From assembly GCA_910575475.1 (NCBI GenBank), contig CAJTGD010000008.1, positions 62,001 through 126,000 of the forward strand: a stretch of DNA of 64,000 bases. Reading direction: 5' to 3'. Source of the stretch: Lachnospiraceae bacterium. GTDB lineage: Bacteria; Bacillota; Clostridia; Lachnospirales; Lachnospiraceae. Position numbers and translations under genes: made by a program. Of this stretch, positions 1 to 8,782 are shown piece by piece (the first letter of the stretch is position 1; each line of letters begins with the position of its first letter). The notes under the pieces are model-generated. The model did not search any database, had not been told where the DNA came from, and was given only the letters and a program-made list of their open reading frames with translations.

Positions 1-145
1 CTTCTTCTATATTCCATTTTTTCTGAAATTCTTCCGTCTGCTCCGGTACGATCCCGATAACCAGCGCAATTTTTCGTCCCATTCCTGTCAGCTCCTGCGC
101 ATGGGTGTTTGCAATATTACCGGAACCGATAATCGCAATTTTCAT
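1..145 (-). CDS. Gfo/Idh/MocA-type oxidoreductase, N-terminal fragment (runs off window)
   Basis: Reading leftwards from an ATG at 145, the first 48 codons begin MKIAIIGSGNIANTHAQEL. This is the Rossmann-fold NAD(P)-binding start (GxGxxA/N) typical of Gfo/Idh/MocA-family dehydrogenases, which act on sugars and other polyols. The rest of the gene lies outside the window, so substrate and length cannot be judged. It is divergent from the Crp/Fnr-type gene at 278, with about 130 bases between the two starts. Confidence 0.6.
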   Translation of the reverse strand, partial: MKIAIIGSGNIANTHAQELTGMGRKIALVIGIVPEQTEEFQKKWNIEE

Positions 146-190
146 AAAAAACACTCCTTTCGTCTTTTTTGTGCATTTTGTATCGCTGCC

Positions 191-219
191 TTGTTTTTCT
201 TTCGGTGAAATTATATAGT
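191..219 (+). promoter_or_regulatory. Sigma-A type promoter for the Crp/Fnr regulator
   Basis: TTGTTT at 191-196, a 17-base spacer, and TATAGT at 214-219. It lies about 60 bases upstream of the preferred start at 278, in the gap between two divergent genes. Confidence 0.5.
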
Positions 220-277
220 ATAACTAAAAGTAAAAAAAGGTCATATGACATTTTTTGAAAAAGGGAGAAATGATATT

Positions 278-982
278 ATGAATCCATCAGATTTGGACAA
301 TAACATGAAAGAACAATGCAGTGAGGAGAATACTCTGAAAAAGATTTCAAAGCGGTTATATGAAAAAGCGATGCCCGTGCATGTGAAGAAGGGCGGTATA
401 CTGATCCAAAAAGGAGAGAGGGCTCAGTATGCTTATTATGTAGTGAGCGGGGTCATGTATGTGAGGTCGGAGTTTCTGGACGGGAGCATTTACCAATTTT
501 CTGTTTTAAAAAAAGGCTCCGTTGTATCAGACATAGAAGTCTTGTCAGGTACATTTATCAATGCTGCTACGCTTGTAGTCGCAGAGGATGTATATGCTTT
601 GAAAATGCCGATCAAGCTGTTTGCGGAAGAGCTAAAAACAAACATTGACTTTCTGTATTATGTATCTTCCCAGATGGCCAGTAAGATGCATTCAAGCAGC
701 TGCGAAAGAGGGCAGAATCTTTTTAAGCAGGGGATTCAAAAGGTGGTGATCTATCTGATCAGCAGCTATGAGAGAGACGAGGACGAAAACCAGATAGTAA
801 GAGTCCGAAAGACCAGGCCGGTGATCGCAAGTGAGATCGGTATCAGCGTGGAAACACTCAACCGCGCGGTCAGGCTGTTAAAAAAACAAAATCAGATCAC
901 AATAGAAAAGGGAAAGATAACGATCAATGAAAAGCAGTTTGAAGGATTAATCAATTTTGCGGAACAAAATGCATTGTACTGA
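278..982 (+). CDS. Crp/Fnr-family transcriptional regulator
   Basis: A 234-residue protein with an N-terminal cyclic-nucleotide-binding-like beta barrel (roughly residues 25-140) and a C-terminal winged helix of the Crp type (roughly 165-225, containing ASEIGISVETLNRAVRLL, the recognition-helix region). An ATG at 245 in the same frame would add 11 residues. I prefer 278 because AAGGGAGA lies about ten bases before it, whereas 245 has a poorer site. No N-terminal four-cysteine cluster is present, so it is not an oxygen-sensing Fnr in the E. coli sense. It sits 49 bases upstream of a nucleoside-type ABC transporter in the same direction and may control it; that link is inferred only from position. 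Confidence 0.85.
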   Translation: MNPSDLDNNMKEQCSEENTLKKISKRLYEKAMPVHVKKGGILIQKGERAQYAYYVVSGVMYVRSEFLDGSIYQFSVLKKGSVVSDIEVLSGTFINAATLVVAEDVYALKMPIKLFAEELKTNIDFLYYVSSQMASKMHSSSCERGQNLFKQGIQKVVIYLISSYERDEDENQIVRVRKTRPVIASEIGISVETLNRAVRLLKKQNQITIEKGKITINEKQFEGLINFAEQNALY

Positions 983-1031
983 GGTTATTTTCCAGGAACT
1001 ATTCTAAAATAAAAGTGGAGGTAAAGGACTT

Positions 1032-2093
1032 ATGAAAAACAGAACGATCAGGATGATGTGTGTTGTATTGGCAGCAGGACTTCTGGCAGGCTGCGGCAAA
1101 AAAGCAGACGGGGACAGCGGCAAAGAGAACAATGCGGGCGCATCGGCGCAGCTTGGATTTATCACTGGTACGGGAGGACTTGGGGATAAAAATATGAACG
1201 ACGCGTCATATGAGGGGATCAAGGCTCTGGAGTCTAAGGGTGTAAAAATAAACGTGGTGGAGCCGGAGGAAAAATCGGATTACGAAAATATGCAGAGGCT
1301 CTTTGCGGATACCGGGGAATATGAGGGAATCTTCTGCATCTCCTTTGAGCAGACCGATGCCCTGTCAAAGGTTGCGGCCGAATTTCCGAAACAGCGCTTT
1401 GTGTTGGTTGATTCCGAAACAGAAGCGGACAATGTGACCAATGTGCTGTTCCGCGCAGAGGAGACAGGATTTCAGCTTGGCGTTCTGGCAGGTCTTTTGG
1501 AAAAAGAAAATGCTCTGCCATTGCTAAATGAAGAACAGAGGATTGGATTTGTCGGCGGATCTGACAGCCCGATCATCAATCAATTTGCTGCCGGATATAA
1601 AGCAGGGATCTTGCTGGTCAATCCGGACGCGGCGGTTGATATCGCATATGTGGGAAGTTTTTCCGACCCGTCAAAGGCAACAGAGATCGCAAACGGATTG
1701 TATGAAAACGGATGCGATATCGTGTTTGCCTGCGCTGGAGGCTCCGGACTCGGCGTATTCACGGCGGCTGAGAAGATGAATGGGTATGCATTTGGAATCG
1801 AAGTGAATCAAAATGACAATGCGCCCGACCATATTATCGCATCCGGCCTGCGGCTGTGGGATGCTGTGATGAGCGACGTGGGTAAAAAGCTGATCGCAGA
1901 TGAACTGGAAAGCGGAACACTGACCTACGGCCTGGCCGAGAAAACGTTGGAGATTGGCTATGAAGGAAGCAATGTAGAAGTAAGTGATGCTTTGAAGGCG
2001 GAAGTAGATACGTATATGGAAAAGGTGATATCAGGCGATTATAAGCTGCCGAAGGAGCTGGAAGATGTAGACCGATTCCTGAGCGAACAGTAG
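1032..2093 (+). CDS. BMP-family (nucleoside-type) ABC transporter substrate-binding lipoprotein
   Basis: A 353-residue lipoprotein. A short signal peptide ends in the lipobox LLAGC with Cys21 as the predicted lipidated residue. The mature part has the Bmp/Med signature near its start (GDKNMNDASYEGI), which is typical of the PnrA/BmpA family that binds purine nucleosides outside the cell. It opens a four-gene transporter operon with the ATPase at 2113 and permeases at 3617 and 4654, the same arrangement as B. subtilis nupNOPQ. Nucleoside specificity is a family-level inference. RBS GTGGAGG precedes the ATG. Confidence 0.9.
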   Translation: MKNRTIRMMCVVLAAGLLAGCGKKADGDSGKENNAGASAQLGFITGTGGLGDKNMNDASYEGIKALESKGVKINVVEPEEKSDYENMQRLFADTGEYEGIFCISFEQTDALSKVAAEFPKQRFVLVDSETEADNVTNVLFRAEETGFQLGVLAGLLEKENALPLLNEEQRIGFVGGSDSPIINQFAAGYKAGILLVNPDAAVDIAYVGSFSDPSKATEIANGLYENGCDIVFACAGGSGLGVFTAAEKMNGYAFGIEVNQNDNAPDHIIASGLRLWDAVMSDVGKKLIADELESGTLTYGLAEKTLEIGYEGSNVEVSDALKAEVDTYMEKVISGDYKLPKELEDVDRFLSEQ

Positions 2094-2112
2094 CAGCAGA
2101 AAGGGGATGGGG

Positions 2113-3627
2113 ATGGGACATTTACTGGAAACCAGAAAGCTGACAAAAGTTTTCGGAGATTTTACGGCAAATCAGGACGTAGATTTTTGGTGTGACGAAG
2201 GAAAGGTCACCTCTCTGCTGGGTGAGAACGGAGCCGGAAAAACCACTTTGATGAATATGATCTATGGTCTGTACCAGCCGGACGGCGGTGAGATCTTCTT
2301 TGACGGCAAACCGGTAACCTTTAAAAGCCCGCGTGATGCGATCGCTGTTGAGATCCAGATGGTGCATCAGCATTTTATGCTGATCGATGAGTTTACCGTG
2401 GCCGAAAATGTGGTGATGGGGGCGGAACCTGTGAAAGGTCTTCTTTTTCATACAAAGGAGGCCCGCAGGCGGGTTCTTGAAATCTCGGATGCGTATCATT
2501 TCGGAATTGACCCGGCTATGCGGGTTTCGGATCTGTCAGTTGGTGAGAAACAAAAGGTAGAGATCATCAAGGCATTGTACCACGGGGCAAGATTATTGAT
2601 TCTGGATGAACCGACGGCAGTTCTGACTCCTCAGGAAACAGAGGGCCTTTTTGATGTGATCCGCAAATTGAAGGCTGCCGGAAGATCCATTATCATCATT
2701 ACCCATAAGCTGCATGAAACCATGGAGATCGCGGATGAGATCTTTGTCCTGCGGCATGGAGTCATGGGCGGATATGTAAAAAAAGAAGAAACAGATCCCT
2801 ATCAGCTGACCTGCATGATGGTGGACCATCAGCCGAAGGAATTTCAGAAGGAGAAGCTGCAGCCCGGCGGAACTGCGTTGTATATCAACGGGCTTGATTA
2901 CGTAAGAGAGGACGGGACAAAGGCACTGGACCAGTTAAGCCTGGAGGTGCACAGCGGAGAAATCTACGGGATTGCTGGGATTGAAGGGAACGGACAGCTG
3001 GAGCTTCTGGAAGTGATCAGCGGGATCCTGAGAGGCTGGAAGGGCCGGCTGGAGGTCCTGGGAGAAGACATTTCCGGAAAAACAACCAGACAAATCGTGG
3101 AATCCGGAGTGTCGTTTATCCATTCGGACCGTATGGAACGGGGACTGCTGCTGGGACAGAATGCTTCCATGAATGTCGCGCTGGGGAACCAGTACAGTGA
3201 TCTTGTAACGTCCAGACATAAAATGGACTGGAAGAAAATAGATGCGATGCTGGAAGAAATATTTGAAAAATATCAGGTGTCGCCCCGAAATAAAGCCCTT
3301 CCATTGAAAAGCTTTTCCGGGGGAAACCAGCAGAAAATCATCATCGGCCGGGAATTTTATCGCAATCCCAGGCTGGCGGTCATTGCGCATCCGACCCGCG
3401 GGGTGGATGTCGGGGTATGTGAGATCATCCATGAGAGCATTTTGGAGCTGAAGCGGCAGGGGGCGGCAATCCTTCTGATCACAGCAGATTTTGATGAACT
3501 ATTCCGTCTGAGCGACAGGATCGGCGTCATGTATGAGGGACATATGGTAACAGAAAATATTGCCGGGACATTTACCTCGACAAAACTGGGATTTTATATG
3601 GGAGGGGGAAAGGAAAATGAGGATTAA
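2113..3627 (+). CDS. Nucleoside-type ABC transporter, dual ATP-binding protein
   Basis: A 504-residue protein with two fused nucleotide-binding domains, as in NupO/RbsA. The first half has Walker A GENGAGKTT, signature LSVGEKQ and Walker B LLILDEPTA. The second half is degenerate: its P-loop region reads GIEGNGQ and its Walker B region IAHPTRGVD lacks the catalytic glutamate, while the signature FSGGNQQ is intact. That asymmetry is normal in this family. Of two in-frame ATGs at 2107 and 2113, the second is preferred because GAAAGGGG ends directly against the first. It overlaps the next gene by 11 bases. Confidence 0.9.
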   Translation: MGHLLETRKLTKVFGDFTANQDVDFWCDEGKVTSLLGENGAGKTTLMNMIYGLYQPDGGEIFFDGKPVTFKSPRDAIAVEIQMVHQHFMLIDEFTVAENVVMGAEPVKGLLFHTKEARRRVLEISDAYHFGIDPAMRVSDLSVGEKQKVEIIKALYHGARLLILDEPTAVLTPQETEGLFDVIRKLKAAGRSIIIITHKLHETMEIADEIFVLRHGVMGGYVKKEETDPYQLTCMMVDHQPKEFQKEKLQPGGTALYINGLDYVREDGTKALDQLSLEVHSGEIYGIAGIEGNGQLELLEVISGILRGWKGRLEVLGEDISGKTTRQIVESGVSFIHSDRMERGLLLGQNASMNVALGNQYSDLVTSRHKMDWKKIDAMLEEIFEKYQVSPRNKALPLKSFSGGNQQKIIIGREFYRNPRLAVIAHPTRGVDVGVCEIIHESILELKRQGAAILLITADFDELFRLSDRIGVMYEGHMVTENIAGTFTSTKLGFYMGGGKENED

Positions 3628-4657
3628 GCGAGCACTGGAAAAAATGTCGGTCCCTCTTCTTTCCATATTGATCGCAATGCTTGCGGGGAGTGCGGTCATC
3701 CTTGTATGCGGCTATTCGCCGATTGCGGCATATTCTTCTCTGCTGAGAGGGGCGTTTGGTTCATTCCGTTCCTGCATGGGGACATTGGAAAAATGTGTTC
3801 CGCTGATCTTCTGTGGTCTGGCAGCTATGGCTGCATTCAAAAGCGGGATTTTTAATATCGGATTGGAGGGACAGGTTGTTGTCGGGGCGATCGCATATAT
3901 TCTGACAGGGCTGCAGACCTCATTTCTTCCGATGCCGCTCCATGTACTTGTATGCATTGCATCTGCAATGCTTGCAGGCGGATCATGGGCTCTCATCGCC
4001 GGAATGATGAAGGTGTTCTGCAAGGCAAATGAAGTCGTATCCACGATCATGCTGAACTATATCGCGTTAAATCTGGCAGAATATTTATTTTCCGGGCCGT
4101 TTATGGCAGAAGGAACGATCCCGCAGAGCGAAGCGCTGGAACCAGAAAAAATGCTTCCGGCTATATGGACAGGCTCGAAGATCACATGGGCATTTGCTAT
4201 TGCGTGCGGAATGATCTTACTGACAGGGGTATTTTACAGATATACGGTTGCGGGATATAATATGATCGCGGCCGGAGATAACGACAAGGCGGCAGAGGCC
4301 GGCGGAATCCGTATGAATCAGACCAGGCTGATGTCCATGACAATGTCCGGCGCCATAGCCGGAATGGCCGGAGGAATGCTGGTGGCGGCGACCTATGGAC
4401 GGTATGTGATCGGAATGTCTGCGGGATATGGATTTGACGGAATGGCGATTGCCGTACTGGGACAAAATTCTGCGGTCGGTGTATTTTTATCCAGCATTCT
4501 TTTCGGAGGTCTTAGAACGGGGAGCCTTTCCATGGCGATGTTCGAAGGGATCCCGTCGGAACTGGTTTCGATCCTGCAGGGCCTGATCATATTGACGGTT
4601 TCGGCACCGCTACTCATAAAATCTTTCAGAGTGAAAAGCAGGAGGAAAAAACGATGA
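3617..4657 (+). CDS. Nucleoside-type ABC transporter permease 1 (BPD_transp_2 family)
   Basis: A 346-residue membrane protein with about eight to ten hydrophobic segments, of the branched-chain/sugar-type permease family (NupP-like). The start at 3617 is preceded by GGAGGGGGAAAGG and lies inside the end of the ATPase gene, so translation is probably coupled. It overlaps the next permease by four bases (ATGA). With its partner at 4654 it should form the membrane channel for the substrate delivered by the lipoprotein at 1032. Confidence 0.9.
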   Translation: MRIKRALEKMSVPLLSILIAMLAGSAVILVCGYSPIAAYSSLLRGAFGSFRSCMGTLEKCVPLIFCGLAAMAAFKSGIFNIGLEGQVVVGAIAYILTGLQTSFLPMPLHVLVCIASAMLAGGSWALIAGMMKVFCKANEVVSTIMLNYIALNLAEYLFSGPFMAEGTIPQSEALEPEKMLPAIWTGSKITWAFAIACGMILLTGVFYRYTVAGYNMIAAGDNDKAAEAGGIRMNQTRLMSMTMSGAIAGMAGGMLVAATYGRYVIGMSAGYGFDGMAIAVLGQNSAVGVFLSSILFGGLRTGSLSMAMFEGIPSELVSILQGLIILTVSAPLLIKSFRVKSRRKKR

Positions 4658-5550
4658 ATACATTTTTAAATATCATTGCGTCATCCATCAGAATGTCGAT
4701 TCCTCTTGGATATGCGTCCATCGCCGGCGCAATCTCGGAATTTTCGGGGATCGTGGCATTGGGGCTGGAAGGCTTTATGACGATCGGCGCGTTTGCGGGA
4801 GTGCTCGGGGCATATTATTTCGGCAGCGCATGGATTGGGGTCCTGACAGCAGCAGCGGCCGGGGCGCTGTATGCGCTGATCTTTGGCGTGTTCTGCGTCA
4901 GATATCAATCCAACCAGGTGGTAGCCGGCGTAGGAATGAATATCATTGCCGAAGGTCTGGTTTCTGTGCTGATGATCGGAATTTTTGGAAGCAAGGGAAA
5001 ATCGGCAATGGTGGCGTCTCTTTCTACGATTCAGATTCCGGTCATAAAAGAGATCCCGGTTCTAAATGTACTGTTGTCGGGTTATTCCGGACTGGCATAT
5101 CTTCTGGCGGCTGTAACGGTCATATCCTGGATCGTCATATACAGGATGCCGATCGGAATCCGCCTGCGGGCAGCAGGGATCAATGACAGAGTGGTTGACA
5201 GCCTGGGACTGCGTTCCGATCTGATCAAATATGTATCGGTGATGGTCTGCGGAGGGCTGTCGGCGCTGGGCGGAGCTTTTCTGTCGCTGAGCCAGCTCAA
5301 TTTTTACAGCAAGGATATGGTGGCAGGAAGAGGATATATTGCCCTTGCAATTTTCGTATTTGCAAAAAAGAATCCAGTGTATTGTGTATGGATCTCCATT
5401 TTGTTCGGACTGACGGAAACGATACAGCTGCGTATGCAGGCTTTTCCGATCCCGACGCAATTCCTATCTATGATACCGTATCTATGCACGTTGATCATGC
5501 TGCTGTTTGCGGCGAAAGATTTTAAAACACAGCGGAAAGAACATGCTTAA
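4654..5550 (+). CDS. Nucleoside-type ABC transporter permease 2 (BPD_transp_2 family)
   Basis: A 298-residue membrane protein, last gene of the transporter operon and NupQ-like in length and order. The N-terminal region (IPLGYASIAGAISEFSGIVALGLEG) is the usual start of this subfamily. The ATGA overlap with the previous gene implies translational coupling. The operon is followed by a hairpin at 5642-5684 shared with the convergent metallopeptidase gene. Confidence 0.9.
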   Translation: MNTFLNIIASSIRMSIPLGYASIAGAISEFSGIVALGLEGFMTIGAFAGVLGAYYFGSAWIGVLTAAAAGALYALIFGVFCVRYQSNQVVAGVGMNIIAEGLVSVLMIGIFGSKGKSAMVASLSTIQIPVIKEIPVLNVLLSGYSGLAYLLAAVTVISWIVIYRMPIGIRLRAAGINDRVVDSLGLRSDLIKYVSVMVCGGLSALGGAFLSLSQLNFYSKDMVAGRGYIALAIFVFAKKNPVYCVWISILFGLTETIQLRMQAFPIPTQFLSMIPYLCTLIMLLFAAKDFKTQRKEHA

Positions 5551-5641
5551 ACCATAATTTGCTGTTTGGGTTTGAAATATTAGATTTACAAATATTGTCG
5601 ATACTTTGCAATTCTGAACAATTTCACTTTTATAACAAAAA

Positions 5642-5684
5642 AGAAAGCCTGCGGAACATTCACACAACGTTCCACAGGCTTTCT
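5642..5684 (-). terminator. Intrinsic terminator for the minus-strand metallopeptidase gene
   Basis: Arms AGAAAGCCTGCGGAAC (5642-5657) and GTTCCACAGGCTTTCT (5669-5684) pair over 16 positions with one mismatch. Reading leftwards the hairpin is followed by a T-rich run, as expected for the minus-strand gene whose last codons form part of the stem. The plus-strand side lacks a T run. Confidence 0.75.
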
Positions 5685-6280
5685 CCATGCTCTCTGAGCC
5701 ATCTCTGCGCCGTCTTATAATCCGGCAGCACGGATGCCACAACGGCATAAAAAGCGGGAGAGTGGTTCATCTCCTTCCGGTGCGCCAGCTCATGCACCAC
5801 GATATAATCCAGCACCTCCTCCGGCGCGAAGATCAGCCGCCAGTTAAAATTCAGATTCCCTTTGCTGCTGCAGCTCCCCCACCGGGTCTTCTGCTCCCGG
5901 ATGGAAATGCGCCCGTATGTAACCCGCATGATCGAAGCATAGTAAGCAGCCTTCTGTGTAAAAATATCCCGGGCTGTTTCCATATAGCGGCGGCGCTCAC
6001 TCTCCGGCAGCGGAGGCGGGGGCGGTGCAGCCTGCGCTGTCGCCTTCGTCAGATGCTTCAGGATCCACTCCTGTTTTTCAGTCAGAAAACGTTCAATCGA
6101 AGCTTTTGATGTCCGTCTCGGAGCACGTACCCTGACCTGCCCGCCGGAAGTGATCTGGACGGCCAGGGTTCTGCGGGAACTGTAGATGAGTTCATATCCG
6201 TCCGGGTATTGTGTATCGGAATGCCCCGCCAGCTGCCGGAGCCTGTCCGACAGAGGACGGGGAAAAGGCTGTATCGCCAT
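5660..6280 (-). CDS. YgjP-like (DUF45) zinc metallopeptidase
   Basis: A 206-residue protein with the zinc motif HELAH followed by RKEMNHSPAFY in the C-terminal half, the layout of the YgjP/DUF45 group related to SprT and WLM peptidases. The glutamate in HELAH would be the general base. The upstream KTRWGS motif is also typical. An in-frame ATG at 6331 would add 17 residues, but AGGAGGGATC sits the right distance from the ATG at 6280. It is a single gene, convergent with the nucleoside transporter. The substrate is unknown. Confidence 0.85.
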   Translation of the reverse strand: MAIQPFPRPLSDRLRQLAGHSDTQYPDGYELIYSSRRTLAVQITSGGQVRVRAPRRTSKASIERFLTEKQEWILKHLTKATAQAAPPPPPLPESERRRYMETARDIFTQKAAYYASIMRVTYGRISIREQKTRWGSCSSKGNLNFNWRLIFAPEEVLDYIVVHELAHRKEMNHSPAFYAVVASVLPDYKTAQRWLREHGESLWNVV

Positions 6281-6368
6281 AAAATGATCCCTCCTGCTTG
6301 ATTTTATATGTAAATTTGGTTTTGTTTTCATTCTACCATAGAAATATATATTTTGTATCTGTTATTCT

Positions 6369-6397
6369 TTGATTTTTTCCGCAAAGTGGTATAGAAT
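6369..6397 (+). promoter_or_regulatory. Sigma-A type promoter for acyP-proC
   Basis: TTGATT at 6369-6374, a 17-base spacer, and TAGAAT at 6392-6397, about 58 bases before the acylphosphatase start. Confidence 0.55.
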
Positions 6398-6454
6398 GTA
6401 GGTAAGCGCAGGCAGCTTGCTTTAGAAAAACAGATTCAGGAGAGAAGGGATCAG

Positions 6455-6724
6455 ATGGCAGAAGTCAGAAAGCACATCGTATTCCACGGCCGTGTACAGG
6501 GCGTGGGCTTCCGGTATACGGCAAAGTATCTGGCATTGTCCCTGCATTTGACCGGATGGGTGAGAAATGAATGGGACGGCACGGTGACGCTGGAGATCCA
6601 GGGAAGGGAGCCCCTGATCCAGAAGCTCCTTGTGGGATTGAACAGTAGTCAGTTCATACGGATTGAATGGATGGACACAGAGGAGATTCCGCTGGAGCAG
6701 GAAAGCAGCTTCAAGGTTCGGTGA
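6455..6724 (+). CDS. acyP: Acylphosphatase
   Basis: An 89-residue protein, the usual length for the family. The N-terminal signature GRVQGVGFRYT holds the phosphate-binding loop and the catalytic arginine, and the later GWVRNEWDGTV segment contains the catalytic asparagine region. It hydrolyses the carboxyl-phosphate bond of small acyl phosphates in the cytoplasm. It lies 28 bases before proC and is probably co-transcribed with it. Confidence 0.93.
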   Translation: MAEVRKHIVFHGRVQGVGFRYTAKYLALSLHLTGWVRNEWDGTVTLEIQGREPLIQKLLVGLNSSQFIRIEWMDTEEIPLEQESSFKVR

Positions 6725-6752
6725 TTTTGAAATCGACAGGAGGAAGATAAGA

Positions 6753-7547
6753 ATGAAATTAGGTTTTATTGGAACTGGAAACATGGCTGGAGCGATCATC
6801 GGCGGGATCATCAAGAACGGACTGATCCCTCCGGAGGAGATCATCGGCTCTGATATATCGGCGCCGGGCCGGGAACACATGCAGAATATCTATGGGATCC
6901 ACGTCACACCGGACAACCGCAAGGTGGCGGAACGGGCGGAGGTCATATTCCTGTGTGTAAAGCCGCAGTATTATTCGACTGTCATCGCGGAGATCAAGAA
7001 TGTGATCTCCAACAAGCAGCTCTTGATCAGCATTGCGCCGGGCAAGACGCTTGGGTGGCTGGAAGAGCATTTCGGAAAACCAGTCAAGCTTGTGCGCACC
7101 ATGCCCAATACCCCGGCCATGGTCAGCCGGGGAATGACCGCTGTCTGCCCCAACGACTGTGTAAGCAAGGAAGAACTGGAATACGTGGTCAGCATTTTGA
7201 AGACGATCGGGGAGACGGAGGTCATTCCGGAAAATCTGATCGACGCGGTGGTGGCGGTCAGCGGAAGCTCCCCGGCCTATGTATTTATCATGATCGAAGC
7301 CATGGCGGATGCGGCAGTGGCGGAGGGGATGCCCCGTGCCCAGGCATATAAGTTCGCGGCCCAGGCGGTCTATGGAAGCGCGAAAATGGTTCTGGAAACA
7401 GGACGGCATCCGGGCGAATTGAAGGATATGGTCTGCTCCCCGGCAGGGACGACCATAGAAGCGGTGCGCGTCCTGGAGAAAAAAGGCTTCCGTAGCGCGC
7501 TGATCGAGTCCATGAAGGCATGCGCGGAGGTGTCGCGCAATTTGTAA
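6753..7547 (+). CDS. proC: Pyrroline-5-carboxylate reductase
   Basis: A 264-residue protein that would make proline from pyrroline-5-carboxylate with NAD(P)H. The N-terminal Rossmann motif is GFIGTGNMAGAI. The C-terminal family signature runs through AVSGSSPAYVF and DMVCSPAGTTIEAV. The frame is open 30 codons further upstream, but that would overlap acyP. The ATG at 6753 has AGGAGGAAGATAAG before it and gives the standard protein start. No proA or proB lies in the window. Confidence 0.95.
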   Translation: MKLGFIGTGNMAGAIIGGIIKNGLIPPEEIIGSDISAPGREHMQNIYGIHVTPDNRKVAERAEVIFLCVKPQYYSTVIAEIKNVISNKQLLISIAPGKTLGWLEEHFGKPVKLVRTMPNTPAMVSRGMTAVCPNDCVSKEELEYVVSILKTIGETEVIPENLIDAVVAVSGSSPAYVFIMIEAMADAAVAEGMPRAQAYKFAAQAVYGSAKMVLETGRHPGELKDMVCSPAGTTIEAVRVLEKKGFRSALIESMKACAEVSRNL

Positions 7548-7560
7548 ATGTGGGGAATGA

Positions 7561-7602
7561 TTCAGAACAGACAGCAACGGGTGTTTGATCTGACGTTCTG
7601 AA
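7561..7602 (+). terminator. Hairpin after proC (possible terminator or processing site)
   Basis: TTCAGAAC (7561-7568) pairs with GTTCTGAA (7595-7602), with an additional CAG/CTG pairing inside. No T run follows, so termination is uncertain. Confidence 0.35.
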
Positions 7603-7653
7603 CAGCTGCGGATGAGTTTTCGAGAGCGCTCAGATGTGAAAGGGGGAAGCGGA

Positions 7654-8349
7654 ATGAACATACAGGGACTGCAGAAACTCACACTTTTGGATTATCCGGA
7701 AAAAGTGGCATGCACGATATTTACTGCAGGCTGTAATTTCCGCTGCCCGTTTTGCCATAATGCGTCTCTGGTGACTCATATTGACCTGGATAGGAATATC
7801 CCGGTCGAGCAGGTCATGAATTTCCTGAAAAAACGCTGGAGGGTGCTGGACGGCATTTGCATATCAGGAGGAGAGCCGCTGCTGCAGCCGGAGCTGGAGG
7901 ATTTTATCCGCAGGGTCAAGGAGATCGGCTACAGTGTGAAGCTGGACACCAACGGCAGCAATGCCCGGCTTTTGAAGCATCTGGCAGAGGAAAAGCTTTT
8001 GGACTATGTGGCCATGGATATAAAAAATGCTCCTGGAAAATATGGGATCACCATCGGAATCCCGGACTACAATATGGAAGAGATCTTCCGGAGCGTGGAT
8101 TTTCTGATGTCAGGCACGCTTCCCTATGAATTTCGCACCACGGTCGTGAGGGAATTTCATAAGCGGGAGGATTTTTCCGATATCGGAAGATGGATCAAGG
8201 GGGCACAGCGGTATTATCTGCAGAGCTTCCGGGTATCCGGCGACCTGATCCGTCCGGGACTGCGGGCGTATACGAAGGAGATCCTTGTCCAGGCGCTGGA
8301 GGTGGTTCGGCGCAATGTACCCAATGCAGAGCTGCGCGGGGTGGAATGA
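7654..8349 (+). CDS. nrdG: Anaerobic ribonucleotide reductase activase, radical SAM
   Basis: A 231-residue radical-SAM protein. The cluster motif CNFRCPFC supplies the CxxxCxxC ligands for a [4Fe-4S] centre that cleaves S-adenosylmethionine and installs the glycyl radical on NrdD. ISGGEPLLQPE is the SAM-binding GGE motif. It is longer than E. coli NrdG (about 154 residues) and belongs to the longer Clostridia-type activase group. The frame is open from 7612, but GGGGGAAGCGG precedes the ATG at 7654. nrdD starts 668 bases downstream behind its own promoter. Confidence 0.85.
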   Translation: MNIQGLQKLTLLDYPEKVACTIFTAGCNFRCPFCHNASLVTHIDLDRNIPVEQVMNFLKKRWRVLDGICISGGEPLLQPELEDFIRRVKEIGYSVKLDTNGSNARLLKHLAEEKLLDYVAMDIKNAPGKYGITIGIPDYNMEEIFRSVDFLMSGTLPYEFRTTVVREFHKREDFSDIGRWIKGAQRYYLQSFRVSGDLIRPGLRAYTKEILVQALEVVRRNVPNAELRGVE

Positions 8350-8498
8350 ATCGCGGGATTGCTTACAAAATATGTCACGGCCAGGGGTGCGCTGAGGCAT
8401 TTCATTTGGAACAGGAATCCGCTTTCCTACATTTTTTAGGAACTTTTTTGGAGGAGGATCTACAGCAGATAGGGGTCAGTTCTTGCCGTTCCGATTGA
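8346..8498 (+). CDS. Possible small ORF overlapping the nrdG stop
   Basis: An ATG overlaps the nrdG stop codon (ATGA) and opens 50 codons beginning MNRGIAYKICHGQGC. The overlap suggests coupled translation, but the Shine-Dalgarno match (GGGGTGGA) is poor and I recognise no family. The remaining gap up to 8686 holds nothing I can identify. Confidence 0.2.
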   Translation: MNRGIAYKICHGQGCAEAFHLEQESAFLHFLGTFLEEDLQQIGVSSCRSD

Positions 8499-8685
8499 TT
8501 TTCAGGATCAGAGTATTACAAAAAGCAGGCAACGGCGGACTTTGTGTATCAATCTGTGGCCATATCTGCAAATATATGGAATAAATGGAAAAATTCAGAA
8601 AATTCACGCTTTCTGTGCGAGATCATTGAGAACTAAGAATTTTTCTGCGACAGTTACTGACTATACATAAAATATTTTAAAATAG

Positions 8686-8744
8686 AAAAACAACAATATC
8701 TGGTTGCTTTGGCTAGAAGCAGCACAAGATATTGTTGTTTTTTT
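8686..8744 (+). terminator. Intrinsic terminator upstream of nrdD
   Basis: AAAACAACAATATCT (8687-8701) pairs with AGATATTGTTGTTTT (8727-8741), followed by a T run. It would end the acyP-proC-nrdG transcript, or separate it from nrdD. The T run abuts the -35 box of the nrdD promoter. Confidence 0.75.
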
Positions 8745-8746
8745 AT

Positions 8747-8775
8747 TTGACAGGAGGGTTATATAGTGTTAGAAT
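8747..8775 (+). promoter_or_regulatory. Strong sigma-A promoter for nrdD
   Basis: Consensus TTGACA at 8747-8752, a 17-base spacer, and TAGAAT at 8770-8775. It lies directly behind the terminator and about 240 bases upstream of the nrdD start. Confidence 0.75.
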
Positions 8776-8782
8776 AATTACT

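Noticed and set aside
6759-7682. 307-codon minus-strand frame over proC
   Set aside because: Shadow of proC; histidine- and arginine-rich translation without recognisable domains.
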